Assembly: GCA_014380205.1 (NCBI GenBank)
Contig: JACMKH010000187.1
Span: forward strand, 1-11,324
DNA: 11,324 nucleotides
Direction of reading: 5' to 3'
Source: Sphingomonadaceae bacterium
GTDB taxonomy: Bacteria; Pseudomonadota; Alphaproteobacteria; Sphingomonadales; Sphingomonadaceae
The notes under the pieces were generated by a model. That model did no database searches and was not told where the DNA came from. It was given only the letters and a program-made list of their open reading frames with translations. Positions 1-6,231 of this stretch are shown piece by piece. Position numbers and translations under genes: made by a program. Each line of letters begins with the position of its first letter. The stretch's first letter is position 1.

Positions 1-165
1 ATCCTCTGGCGCGTGGTCTGCGCGGGCGAGGGACTGCGCGAGGCCGAGGGCGCGCTCGGCTGGCCGAGCCGCGCGGGCAAGGTCGTGCTCGCGATCGCGC
101 TCGACCGGCTCGCCGATCACTATCGCTTGCCCGGAGGGTCGGAGGCGGCTAGCAAAGTTGCATAA
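1..165 (+). CDS. DUF6456-type protein, C-terminal end only
   Basis: Frame 1 is open from the window edge to TAA at 163-165 and gives 54 residues, including LWRVVCAGEGLREAEGALGW and VVLAIALDRLADHY. A cysteine/glycine-containing stretch, then a W-P-x-R-x-G-K turn and a final LALDRLADHY-like helix, is how I remember the end of the DUF6456 domain, a putative helix-turn-helix protein common in Sphingomonadales and other alphaproteobacteria. The domain appears to stop just before a short polar tail (PGGSEAASKVA). Only this end is visible, so start, length and other domains are unknown. The GST gene follows 20 bp later on the same strand, so the two may be cotranscribed, although a promoter-like sequence lies inside this tail. 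The family assignment is from memory and moderately sure; the reading frame itself is well supported. Confidence 0.6.
   Translation: MLWRVVCAGEGLREAEGALGWPSRAGKVVLAIALDRLADHYRLPGGSEAASKVA
127..155 (+). promoter_or_regulatory. Possible promoter of the GST gene
   Basis: TTGCCC at 127-132 and TAGCAA at 150-155 are separated by exactly 17 bp. This would start transcription near 162, about 25 bp before the GST start. It lies inside the last codons of the upstream gene. The -10 match is weak, and a chance hit is quite possible at this base composition. Confidence 0.25.
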
Positions 166-185
166 CGAAACTGGATTGGAGCCCC

Positions 186-827
186 ATGATGATTCTCTAC
201 GGCGCGTCGCTCTCGCCCTTCGTCCGCAAGGTTCTCGCCTTCGCCTCGGAAAAGGGCGTCGAGCTCGAGACCGTGCCGACCGGGCTCAACAACCAGGATC
301 CCGATTTCCGCAAGGCGAGTCCGTTCGGCAAGATTCCGGCGCTGCGCGACGGCGATTTCTATCTGAGCGATTCGACCGCAATCATCGCATATATCGACGC
401 GCTCCACCCCGAGCCCAATCTCATCCCGACCGAGCCGCGGGCGCGCGCGCGGGCGATCTGGTTCGAGGAGTTCGCCGACACGATGATGATGACGACTTTC
501 GTCAAGATGTTCTTCAACCGCATCGTCGGCCCGCGCTTCCTCGGGCTCGAGGGCGACGAGGCGGCCGCGGCGGCGGCCGAGCGCGACGAGCTACCGCCGC
601 TGCTCGATTACATCGAAAGCGTCATCCCCGAATCGGGCTGGCTGATCGAGGACCGGCTGACGCTCGCCGACGTCGCGGTCGCGAGCCCGCTGATCGGGCT
701 CGACCATCTCGGCATCGCGCTCGACGCGGCCAAGCGCCCGCGCCTCGCGGAGTTCGCCGCGCGGATGTTCGCCCGCCCGAGCTTCGCCCCTTGGATTGAA
801 CGCGAACGCCGGATGCTCGCCGCCTGA
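186..827 (+). CDS. Glutathione S-transferase family protein
   Basis: This is a 213-residue cytosolic GST of normal length. The thioredoxin-like N-terminal domain (about 1-80) has the entry motif YGASLSPFVRKV, with Ser8 and Ser10 at the place where beta-class-like and theta-like GSTs carry the residue that activates glutathione. It also has GKIPAL with the usual cis-proline at 51, and SDSTAI at 61-66, which binds the gamma-glutamyl part of glutathione. The all-helical C-terminal domain (about 90-210) ends with the LTLADVAVASPL fold motif. The family conjugates glutathione to electrophiles or performs thiol-dependent reductions and isomerisations; the substrate cannot be read from the sequence. 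GGAG at 178-181 serves as ribosome site. The first ATG (186) is only 4 bp from it and the second (189) is 7 bp away, so translation may begin at the second Met. The protein ends MLAA, resembling an ssrA-like degradation end. It converges with the RTX gene, 4 bp between stops. Confidence 0.93.
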   Translation: MMILYGASLSPFVRKVLAFASEKGVELETVPTGLNNQDPDFRKASPFGKIPALRDGDFYLSDSTAIIAYIDALHPEPNLIPTEPRARARAIWFEEFADTMMMTTFVKMFFNRIVGPRFLGLEGDEAAAAAAERDELPPLLDYIESVIPESGWLIEDRLTLADVAVASPLIGLDHLGIALDAAKRPRLAEFAARMFARPSFAPWIERERRMLAA

Positions 828-838
828 GGCGTCAGGCG
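821..838. terminator. Stop-codon hairpin between convergent GST and RTX genes
   Basis: CGCCTGA (821-827), a four-base loop GGCG, then TCAGGCG (832-838) form a perfect 7-bp stem. The GST stop (TGA, 825-827) is in one arm and the RTX-gene stop (TCA on this strand, 832-834) in the other. Only 4 bp separate the genes, so any shared bidirectional terminator must be here. There is no T-run on either side, so intrinsic termination would be weak, and the stem partly follows from both genes ending GCC-TGA. Confidence 0.3.
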
Positions 839-3315
839 ATCATCCATTCGGCGGTGGCGGCGCCCGGCTCGGTCAATCGCCCGGCCGCCACGAGGCCTAC
901 CGCGCCTACCGCGAGCAGCACAGGCGGCGGCGCCACCTCGACGCCCGAGACGATGACGAAGTCGCCCGCCGCGAGCGCCGGGCTGCCGACGAGCTTGGCG
1001 ATGAGGATCGCGCCGCCCGAACCCGTCCCGTCGGCGTCGTAATAGAGCAGCCCCTTGCTCGCGCGGTAGATGAAGCGGTCCTCGGCGTCCTCGGCGTTGC
1101 CCGTGGCGTTGGACACGAACGCATCGGGATCGAGCGCGCCCGCGACGAGCCCGCCGCCGAAATCACCCGCGTCGATCTCGATCTTATCGGTTCCCGAGAC
1201 GAAATCGGTGATCTGGGCGCGGTCCGAACTCGCGAAATTGTTGGTCAGCACGAAGCTGTCGACCCCGCCCGCTCCGGTCAGCACGTCGCCGCCGCCGCCC
1301 ATCACGAGGCGGTCGTCGCCGCCCTTGCCCGCGAGCGTGTCCTTGTCGGCGCCGCCCGAGAGCGTGTCGGCGCCCGTGTCGCCCGTGATCAGCGCCGAGA
1401 CGGCGCCACCCGAGAGCGCGAGGCCCGTTGCCGAGCTCGCCTGGATGCGCTCGATCTCATTGGCGCCAGCGGCGAAATCGGCGCGCGCGACGACGGTGTC
1501 GTTGCCCTTGCCCGAGCCCTCGACGAGGAGGTCGCCCGCGCTGTCGACCGTGTATCGATCGTTTCCGGCGCCGCCGGCCATCGCGTCGTCGCCGGCATCG
1601 CCGTCGAGCACGTCATCGCCGCCGCCGCCGACGAGCGTGTCGGCACCGCCGTCACCGTCCAGCGTGTCGCCGCCCTCGCCACCCAGCAGGAGATCTTTGT
1701 GCTTGCCGCCGCCGAGCACGTCGGCTTCGCCGGCGCCGGTCAGCGTGTCGTCGCCGTCCAATCCCTTGAGCGTGTCGGCGAAATCGCCCCCGAAGATCGC
1801 CTGATCGGCGTCCGAGCCGATACGCTCGACCGCCTCGCCGGGCGCGCGGCCGTAGATGACGTACGCCTTGCCGTCGCCGAAGCCGGTTTCGCCATAGGCC
1901 TTGCGCGCGCCGACGATGATGTCGCCGATGCCATCGCCGTTGACGTCGCCCGCCGAGGAGACCGCACCGCCCGCGAAGCCGTAGGTGTCGCCCTGGATGC
2001 GGAAGCCCTGGGCTGCGGTGAGCGTGGAAAGGTCGATCGCGCCGATGCCGGTCCCGCCGTAGATCACCCAGGCGCCGCCGCCGTTGCTGGTGCCCTCCGC
2101 GCCGATCACGATCTCGGCGAAGCCGTCGCCATTGATGTCGGCGATCGAGGAGACGCTCTCGCCGAGGCTGGTGAAGATGGGGCCTCCGGTGATGATGAAG
2201 CCATCGGACGGCGCGAGCGCCTGGAGGTCGATGGTAGCGGGGGCGGTTGCGCGCCCGAAGATGACATAGGCGGCGCCCTGATCGGGATTGCCGAAGAAGG
2301 GCGCGCCGATGATGAGGTCGTCGAGACCGTCGCCGTTGACGTCGCCCGCCGCGACGCCGCGCGCCGAGATATCGACGTTGTTTGCGCCGAGGATGCGGAA
2401 GCCGTTGGGCGCGGCAAGGCTGCCCAGGCTGAGGTCCGCGAACCCGCTCGCCTTGCCGAACACGAGATAGGTCGTCCCCGAGTTGGATCCGCCCTCATCG
2501 CCGCCGGGCGCGCCGACGATGACATCGTCGAAGCCGTCGCCGTTGAAGTCGCCCGCCGAGCTGCAATCCCAGCCCGCGAGATCGCCGGTGGATGGGGGCG
2601 TCAGGGCCACTCCGGCCATCTTGAAGCCGTTGCTGTCGCTGGTCGTGAAGCTCGCGAGATTGATCGTTCCCCAGCCGCTGGTCCGGCCGAAGATGACGTG
2701 CACTGTCCCATAATCATATGAGCCGACCGAGCGCGATCCGACCATCAGATCGTCGATGCCGTCCCCGTTGACGTCGCCCGCCGAGGAGACGCTGTAGCCG
2801 GTCTCGTCGAGCGAGAACGCGCCGAGGATCGCGAAGCCGTCGCCCGAAGCGAGGCCCGCGCTCAGATCGATATCGGCGAAGCCCGTGTTCTTGCCGAAGA
2901 TCACATAGGCCGCGCCCGCGTCATAGGGGACGTCGTTGTTGCGGAATGCGCCGACGATGATGTCCTCGATCCCATCGCCGTTGACGTCGCCCGCCGAGCT
3001 GACGGCGTTGCGGCTGCCGCCGAGAAAATCGCCGGCGGCGTCGCCGAGGATGCGGAAGCCCGCCGGGCTGGCGAGGTCGCTCGCGTTGATGCTGGTGAGC
3101 CCCGAAGCCGCGCCGAACACGATATAGGCCGCGCCGGTCGCGGTCGCGCCGTTGAGCCCGTAGCGCGATCCGATGATCACGTCGCTGAAACCGTCGCCGT
3201 TGAAATCGCCCGAGCCGACGCTCATGCCGAGCCATTCGCCGTTGAGCCCGCTGACCGAGAAGCCGTCGGCGTCGGTCAGCGTGGCGAGATCGAGGATCGC
3301 GGGAAAATCGGGCAT
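832..3315 (-). CDS. FG-GAP beta-propeller / RTX calcium-binding protein, probable type I secretion substrate
   Basis: An 827-residue protein. ATG at 3315 is chosen because AGGGGGG lies 5 bp upstream; in-frame ATG 3345 and TTG 3357 exist but lack a ribosome site. Residues about 36-465 hold seven FG-GAP repeats, each with a calcium-loop motif of the type GDVNGDGIEDIIVG (motif starts near 36, 109, 180, 255, 324, 392, 456; spacing 64-75), predicting a seven-bladed propeller like the integrin alpha head. Residues about 500-586 form an RTX run (nine-residue GGxGxDxLx units), with a second block at about 644-686. Then comes a serralysin-like C-terminal region (ITDFVSGTDKIEID, LYYDADGTG, AGDFVIV). 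There is no Sec signal peptide and only one cysteine, as usual for type I exported RTX proteins, which fold on extracellular calcium. No transporter genes lie nearby. A 38-residue tail after DFVIV is unusual. Adhesion or matrix binding is inference; no enzyme domain was recognised. Confidence 0.9.
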   Translation of the reverse strand: MPDFPAILDLATLTDADGFSVSGLNGEWLGMSVGSGDFNGDGFSDVIIGSRYGLNGATATGAAYIVFGAASGLTSINASDLASPAGFRILGDAAGDFLGGSRNAVSSAGDVNGDGIEDIIVGAFRNNDVPYDAGAAYVIFGKNTGFADIDLSAGLASGDGFAILGAFSLDETGYSVSSAGDVNGDGIDDLMVGSRSVGSYDYGTVHVIFGRTSGWGTINLASFTTSDSNGFKMAGVALTPPSTGDLAGWDCSSAGDFNGDGFDDVIVGAPGGDEGGSNSGTTYLVFGKASGFADLSLGSLAAPNGFRILGANNVDISARGVAAGDVNGDGLDDLIIGAPFFGNPDQGAAYVIFGRATAPATIDLQALAPSDGFIITGGPIFTSLGESVSSIADINGDGFAEIVIGAEGTSNGGGAWVIYGGTGIGAIDLSTLTAAQGFRIQGDTYGFAGGAVSSAGDVNGDGIGDIIVGARKAYGETGFGDGKAYVIYGRAPGEAVERIGSDADQAIFGGDFADTLKGLDGDDTLTGAGEADVLGGGKHKDLLLGGEGGDTLDGDGGADTLVGGGGDDVLDGDAGDDAMAGGAGNDRYTVDSAGDLLVEGSGKGNDTVVARADFAAGANEIERIQASSATGLALSGGAVSALITGDTGADTLSGGADKDTLAGKGGDDRLVMGGGGDVLTGAGGVDSFVLTNNFASSDRAQITDFVSGTDKIEIDAGDFGGGLVAGALDPDAFVSNATGNAEDAEDRFIYRASKGLLYYDADGTGSGGAILIAKLVGSPALAAGDFVIVSGVEVAPPPVLLAVGAVGLVAAGRLTEPGAATAEWMIA
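1558..1821 (-). repeat. RTX nonapeptide repeat block (coding)
   Basis: About nine consecutive nine-residue units (for example LDGDDTLTG, GEGGDTLDG, DGGADTLVG, GGGDDVLDG, DAGDDAMAG) encode a parallel beta-roll that binds calcium. One unit (GKHKDLLLG) has lost the acidic/glycine pattern and carries two lysines. A second, shorter block lies at about 1258-1386. The repetition is at protein level and diverged at DNA level; it is not a CRISPR array. Confidence 0.85.
1845..3210 (-). repeat. Seven FG-GAP repeats (coding)
   Basis: Seven blades of 64-75 residues recur every 190-225 bp. The calcium-loop codons are nearly the same at DNA level in several blades: a block around CCGTTGACGTCGCCCGCCG recurs near 1938, 2333, 2766 and 2979 on the plus strand, and with one change near 2543. 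The sixth blade (near 2100-2140) is the most diverged, with ADINGDGFAEIVIG. Such near-identical blocks could allow blade gain or loss by recombination. Confidence 0.85.
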
Positions 3316-3320
3316 GTCAT

Positions 3321-3352
3321 CCCCCCTGCGGCGCGTGTCCGGCATCGGGGGG
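3321..3352 (-). promoter_or_regulatory. Leader hairpin covering the ribosome-binding site of the RTX gene
   Basis: In the minus-strand transcript a run of six C (from 3352-3347) can pair with the run of six G (3326-3321) that forms the presumed Shine-Dalgarno, leaving a 20-base loop. The ATG follows 5 bases after the G-run. A six-pair G-C stem is stable enough to affect initiation. That it acts as a switch is inference. Confidence 0.4.
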
Positions 3353-3489
3353 CGCAATGCGTCTCGTCCGACGACGAACCGTGACCACCGGCAAAGGAAT
3401 TGCGAAGCGCCCTTTGCGCGCCGTCAATTCCGCCGCGCGCATCCTACGCCTATCCGCGGGGTTTTGTCATCCCATCATCGCCGACTGTC

Positions 3490-3504
3490 CGAAAACGGGA
3501 ATCC
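3490..3504. repeat. Degenerate half-copy of the ATTCCC-type repeat
   Basis: CGAAAACGGGAATCC matches 14 of 15 bases of the CGAAAGCGGGAATCC core of the repeat at 5259-5346. The mirrored half is missing and the next bases (CCGACATTCTTTC) only loosely follow the intact copy. It lies 12 bp beyond the hydrolase stop codon, at the opposite end of the gene from the intact element. It could be a relic or chance. Confidence 0.35.
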
Positions 3505-3515
3505 CCGACATTCTT

Positions 3516-5360
3516 TCAGCGCCCCGTCACCTCCTCGTCGTCGGGGCCGGTCGTCTCGGGGACGATCCTCGGCCCGATCGGGGCGTTGGGATCGGGGGCA
3601 TTCTCGGCGCCGCGGACCCAGGAGCGACGGCCGCCGACCCAGGTCTCGACCGCGCGCGTCGCGCGGACCGCCTCGGGGGTGGCGTTGTCGAAGATGTCGC
3701 GGTCGATGATCACGAAATCGGCGTAGAGGCCTACGGCGAGGCGGCCGATATTCTGCTCGGCGAAGCCGGCGTAGGCCGCGCCCGTGGTGAAGCCCGCGAA
3801 GGCCTCGCTCATCGTCACGCGCTCGTGGGGCTGCCAGCCGCCGGGGGGCTGTCCGGCGGCGTCCTGGCGCGAGATCGCGGCGGCGAGGCCCGCGAAGGGG
3901 TTGGGGCTTTCGACCGGGAAATCGCTGCCGAAGGCGAGGCGGCCGCCGTTGCGCAGCATCGAGTTCCACGCATAGGCGCCGAGCAGGCGGTCGGGGCCGA
4001 GCCGCGCCTCGGCCATCAGCCGGTCCGATGTCTGGTGGACGGGCTGCATCGAGGCGATGATGCCGTTGCGGCCGAAGCGCGGCAGATCGGCGGGAGCGAC
4101 GACCTGGGCGTGCTCGATCCGCCAGCGGCGGTCGTCGTCGTAGCGCGCCGCGAGCTCCTCGATCGCGCCGAGCGCTTGAGCGTTGGCGGCGTCGCCGATC
4201 GCGTGGATCGCGGGCTGGAAGCGGTCGAGCGCGGCGCGGCTCAAGAGGTTGCGCAGGCCGACATCGTCGATCAGCGGCAGGCCGCGCTGGTCGGGCGCGT
4301 CGGCATAGGGAGCGGCGAGCGAGGCGCCGCGCGAGCCGAGCGCGCCGTCGGCGTAGATCTTGATCCCGACCATGCGCAGCCGGCCGTTGTAGAGCCAGGG
4401 CGTGGGACCCGTGCCGGCGACCGCTAGCAGCGTCTCGAGGCTGTTCGCGTAGGAGATCACGCGGATGTTGAGCCTGTCGGCGTCGCCCGCGCGGCGGATG
4501 ACCTGCCAGTCGCTCTCGCTCGTCCCCATGTCGGCGACCGCGGTGATGCCGTGGGAGAGCAGGATCTGCTGGGTCTCGGCGAACGCCTCCTCGAGCGTGA
4601 GCGGCTGGAGCGATGGAATCGCGTTGGCGATCAGCGCCTGCGCGGCGTCGACGAACAACCCCGAGGGCTCGCGGCCGGTTCGCTCTATGCGGCCGCCGCT
4701 GGGCGCCTGGGTCGCGGCGGTGACGCCGGCCTCACGCATCGCGAGGCTGTTGGCGACGCCGGCATGACCGTCGACGCGCTCGAGCCAGACCGGGCGGTCG
4801 GCGACGATGCTGTCGAGATCGGCGGCGGTGGGGAAGCGGCCGAGGCCCCAGCGCTCGTGGTTCCAGCCGCGGCCGACGATCCAGCGCGGGCTCGGGTTTT
4901 CGGCGGCATATTGGGCGAGACGCGCCTGCGCTTCGGCGAGGCTGTCGGTGTCCGAAAGATCGAGCGTGAGCGCGGCCTGGCCGAGCCCCATGACATGGCC
5001 GTGCGCGTCGATCAGCCCCGGGATGACGGTCGCGCCGCGCGCGTCGTGGCGGAAGTCGAGATCGTCGGGCGGGTCGTCGTTACGGTCGAGCAGGCGGGTG
5101 ATCCTGCCCGTGTCAGGATCGAACAGGATGCCCGTGAAGCGGACGAGATCGCCGTCCTCGTCGAGCGTGTAGCCGTTGGCGTTGTCGATCAGCGCGTCGG
5201 CGAGCGCGGGGGAGGGGAGGAGGAGGAGGAAGGCGATTGCAAGAAACAACCGAACCCCGTCATTCCCGCGAAAGCGGGAATCCAGCTTTCTTTCGAGGCC
5301 TCGCAGAGAGAAGAAGAAGCTGGATTCCCGCTTTCGCGGGAATGACGAAGGGTGGTTCAT
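3516..5360 (-). CDS. Exported Amidohydro_3 (YtcJ-like) metal-dependent hydrolase
   Basis: 614 residues from ATG 5360. This is a TIM-barrel amidohydrolase acting on C-N bonds of amides, carbamates or cyclic amides; substrate unknown. Visible metal and catalytic residues are H120-x-H122 in DAHGHVMG, K334 in KIYADGALGSRGASL, H386 in HAIGD, H417 in RIEHAQ and D480 in GSDFPVESPNPF. All family positions are filled and the length fits. A hydrophobic core (FLAIAFLLLL) ending PSPALA-DA, about residues 38-54, is a clear Sec signal peptide, so the enzyme is periplasmic. Its start overlaps the upstream dehydrogenase stop as ATGA, implying translational coupling. Oddity: residues about 5-34 are encoded by an inserted palindromic repeat, which puts 37 residues before the signal core. 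The only start beyond the repeat is TTG at 5249 (577 residues, an ideal signal peptide), so the true start is uncertain. The acidic C-terminal tail looks unstructured. Confidence 0.9.
   Translation of the reverse strand: MNHPSSFPRKRESSFFFSLRGLERKLDSRFRGNDGVRLFLAIAFLLLLPSPALADALIDNANGYTLDEDGDLVRFTGILFDPDTGRITRLLDRNDDPPDDLDFRHDARGATVIPGLIDAHGHVMGLGQAALTLDLSDTDSLAEAQARLAQYAAENPSPRWIVGRGWNHERWGLGRFPTAADLDSIVADRPVWLERVDGHAGVANSLAMREAGVTAATQAPSGGRIERTGREPSGLFVDAAQALIANAIPSLQPLTLEEAFAETQQILLSHGITAVADMGTSESDWQVIRRAGDADRLNIRVISYANSLETLLAVAGTGPTPWLYNGRLRMVGIKIYADGALGSRGASLAAPYADAPDQRGLPLIDDVGLRNLLSRAALDRFQPAIHAIGDAANAQALGAIEELAARYDDDRRWRIEHAQVVAPADLPRFGRNGIIASMQPVHQTSDRLMAEARLGPDRLLGAYAWNSMLRNGGRLAFGSDFPVESPNPFAGLAAAISRQDAAGQPPGGWQPHERVTMSEAFAGFTTGAAYAGFAEQNIGRLAVGLYADFVIIDRDIFDNATPEAVRATRAVETWVGGRRSWVRGAENAPDPNAPIGPRIVPETTGPDDEEVTGR
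5208..5233. repeat. 26-bp polypurine tract in the signal-peptide codons
   Basis: The plus strand is purine only from 5208 to 5233, with GGA triplets in tandem. On the minus strand it reads as CTC/CTC Leu codons and Pro codons of the hydrolase signal peptide. Slippage in steps of three would change the number of leucines without breaking the frame. Confidence 0.5.
5259..5346. repeat. Palindromic repeat pair (ATTCCC-N8-GGGAAT, REP/dRS3-like)
   Basis: Two perfect 30-bp inverted arms (5259-5288 and 5317-5346) flank a 28-bp spacer. Each arm holds a smaller palindrome, TTCCCGC-GAAA-GCGGGAA, a 7-bp stem with a GAAA loop, matching ATTCCC-N8-GGGAAT at 5262-5281 and 5324-5343. That pattern is the published form of the neisserial dRS3 repeat, and elements of this sort, usually seen as spurious FPRKRES peptides, are dispersed in many proteobacteria. 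In one frame it encodes SSFPRKRESS and, from the other arm, LDSRFRGND. It lies within the first 35 codons of the hydrolase gene and 2 bp downstream-ward of the dehydrogenase stop region. No transposase is nearby; REP-type elements are normally moved in trans by a RAYT-family transposase elsewhere. Confidence 0.9.
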
Positions 5361-6223
5361 TTGCCCAATCTCCTCACCAGCGAGCTCGTGTCCTGCCGTG
5401 AACCGCCCATCGCCTGAACCTCGGCGTAGAACTGATCGACCATCGCCGCGAGCGGGAGGCTCGCGCCGTTGGCGCGCGCCTCGTCGAGCGCGAGGCCGAG
5501 GTCCTTGCGCATCCAGTCGACCGCGAAGCCGAAATCGAACTCGCCCCGCGCCATCGTGCCCCAGCGGTTGACCATCTGCCAGCTCTGCGCGGCGCCGCCC
5601 GAGATCGCCTCGAACACCTTGTCGAGATCGAGCTCCGACGCCTGGGCAAAGCGCAGCGCCTCGGACAATCCCTCGAGCACGCCCGCGATCGCGATCTGGT
5701 TGACCATCTTGGTCTGCTGCCCCGCGCCTGGTCTGCCGACATGGACGATGCGCGCGGCGTAGCAACGCATCAGCGGCTCGGCGATCGCCATCGCCTTGAG
5801 GCTGCCGCCGCACATGATCGCGAGCGTTCCCTTTTCCGCGCCGGCCTGGCCGCCCGAGACGGGCGCGTCGACGCTGTGCAGCCCAAGCGTCTCGGCCTCC
5901 TCCGCGAGCCTCCGCGCGAGCTTCGCGGAGATTGTGGTGTGATCGACGAACAGCGCGCCCGCGTCCATCGCGGCGAAAGCGCCGTCGGGGCCGAGCGTGA
6001 TGCGCTCGACATCCTCGTCATTGCCCACGCAGGCGAGCACCGCGAGCACGCCCTCGGCCGCCTCGCGGGGGGTCCGCGCGGCGGTCCCGCCATGCTCGGC
6101 GGCCCAGCCCTCAGCCTTGGCGTGGGTGCGGTTGTGTACGACGATCTCATGGCCTGATTTGAGCAAATGCCGCGCCATCGGCGCGCCCATCACGCCGAGC
6201 CCGAGGAACGCCAGCTTCGCCAT
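5357..6223 (-). CDS. 3-hydroxyisobutyrate dehydrogenase-family NAD(P)-dependent oxidoreductase
   Basis: 288 residues, the normal size for the beta-hydroxyacid dehydrogenase family, which interconverts beta-hydroxyacids and semialdehydes such as 3-hydroxyisobutyrate (valine breakdown), tartronate semialdehyde or succinic semialdehyde. The N-terminal Rossmann motif is GLGVMGAPMARHL (GxGxxG at 8-13). NRT at 31-33, at the end of the second strand, is the arrangement linked to NADP(H) preference. The substrate loop DAPVSGGQAGAEKGTLAIMCGG is at 119-140. The catalytic lysine is K172 in GAGQQTKMVNQ. The C-terminal half is the all-helical domain. Start ATG 6223 is directly before MAKLAFLGLGVMG; there is no clear Shine-Dalgarno and a -10-like CTATCA sits 8 bp upstream, so a leaderless message is possible. 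The stop overlaps the hydrolase start by 4 bp. Exact substrate is unknown; a dehydrogenase paired with an amidohydrolase suggests use of a small amide or acid. Confidence 0.9.
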   Translation of the reverse strand: MAKLAFLGLGVMGAPMARHLLKSGHEIVVHNRTHAKAEGWAAEHGGTAARTPREAAEGVLAVLACVGNDEDVERITLGPDGAFAAMDAGALFVDHTTISAKLARRLAEEAETLGLHSVDAPVSGGQAGAEKGTLAIMCGGSLKAMAIAEPLMRCYAARIVHVGRPGAGQQTKMVNQIAIAGVLEGLSEALRFAQASELDLDKVFEAISGGAAQSWQMVNRWGTMARGEFDFGFAVDWMRKDLGLALDEARANGASLPLAAMVDQFYAEVQAMGGSRQDTSSLVRRLGK

Positions 6224-6231
6224 GGCGCGCG

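Larger units (their letters stand above)
3316..3515. other. 200-bp intergenic region upstream of the RTX gene
   Basis: It lies between the end of the hydrolase gene and the start of the RTX gene, both on the minus strand, and should hold the RTX promoter. On the minus strand TTGACG (3427-3422) with CGCAAT 17 bp further (3404-3399) is the best but weak candidate, giving a leader of roughly 75-80 bases. GCAAAGG (3391-3397) and CCTTTGC (3411-3417) can form a 7-bp stem. A degenerate half-copy of the palindromic repeat lies at 3490-3504. No small gene is convincing here. Confidence 0.4.

Noticed and set aside
158..799. 213-residue alternate plus-strand frame over the GST gene
   Set aside because: Arginine-rich shadow frame; the GST frame has conserved motifs throughout.
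1258..1821. CRISPR-like short repeats
   Set aside because: The periodicity is 27 bp with no spacers, is in frame and encodes GGxGxDxLx nonapeptides, so it is an RTX coding repeat.
796..2721. 641-residue open frame antisense to the RTX gene
   Set aside because: It is rich in Ala, Arg, Asp, Val and Glu with no domain, and mirrors the codon phase of the highly repetitive RTX gene. It also overlaps the end of the GST gene. It is a G+C-rich shadow frame.
3391..3417. GCAAAGG/CCTTTGC stem as a terminator for the hydrolase gene
   Set aside because: The stem lies about 100 bp beyond the stop, has a 13-base loop and no T-run in either direction. Too weak to call a terminator.
3357..4427. 356-residue open frame antisense to the hydrolase gene
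   Set aside because: No recognisable domain, shadow-type composition, and it begins in the intergenic region with no ribosome site.
5361..5813. Upstream extension of the hydrolase frame to 765 residues
   Set aside because: The added 151 residues read the dehydrogenase gene out of frame. ATG 5360, overlapping the dehydrogenase stop, is the natural upper limit for the start.
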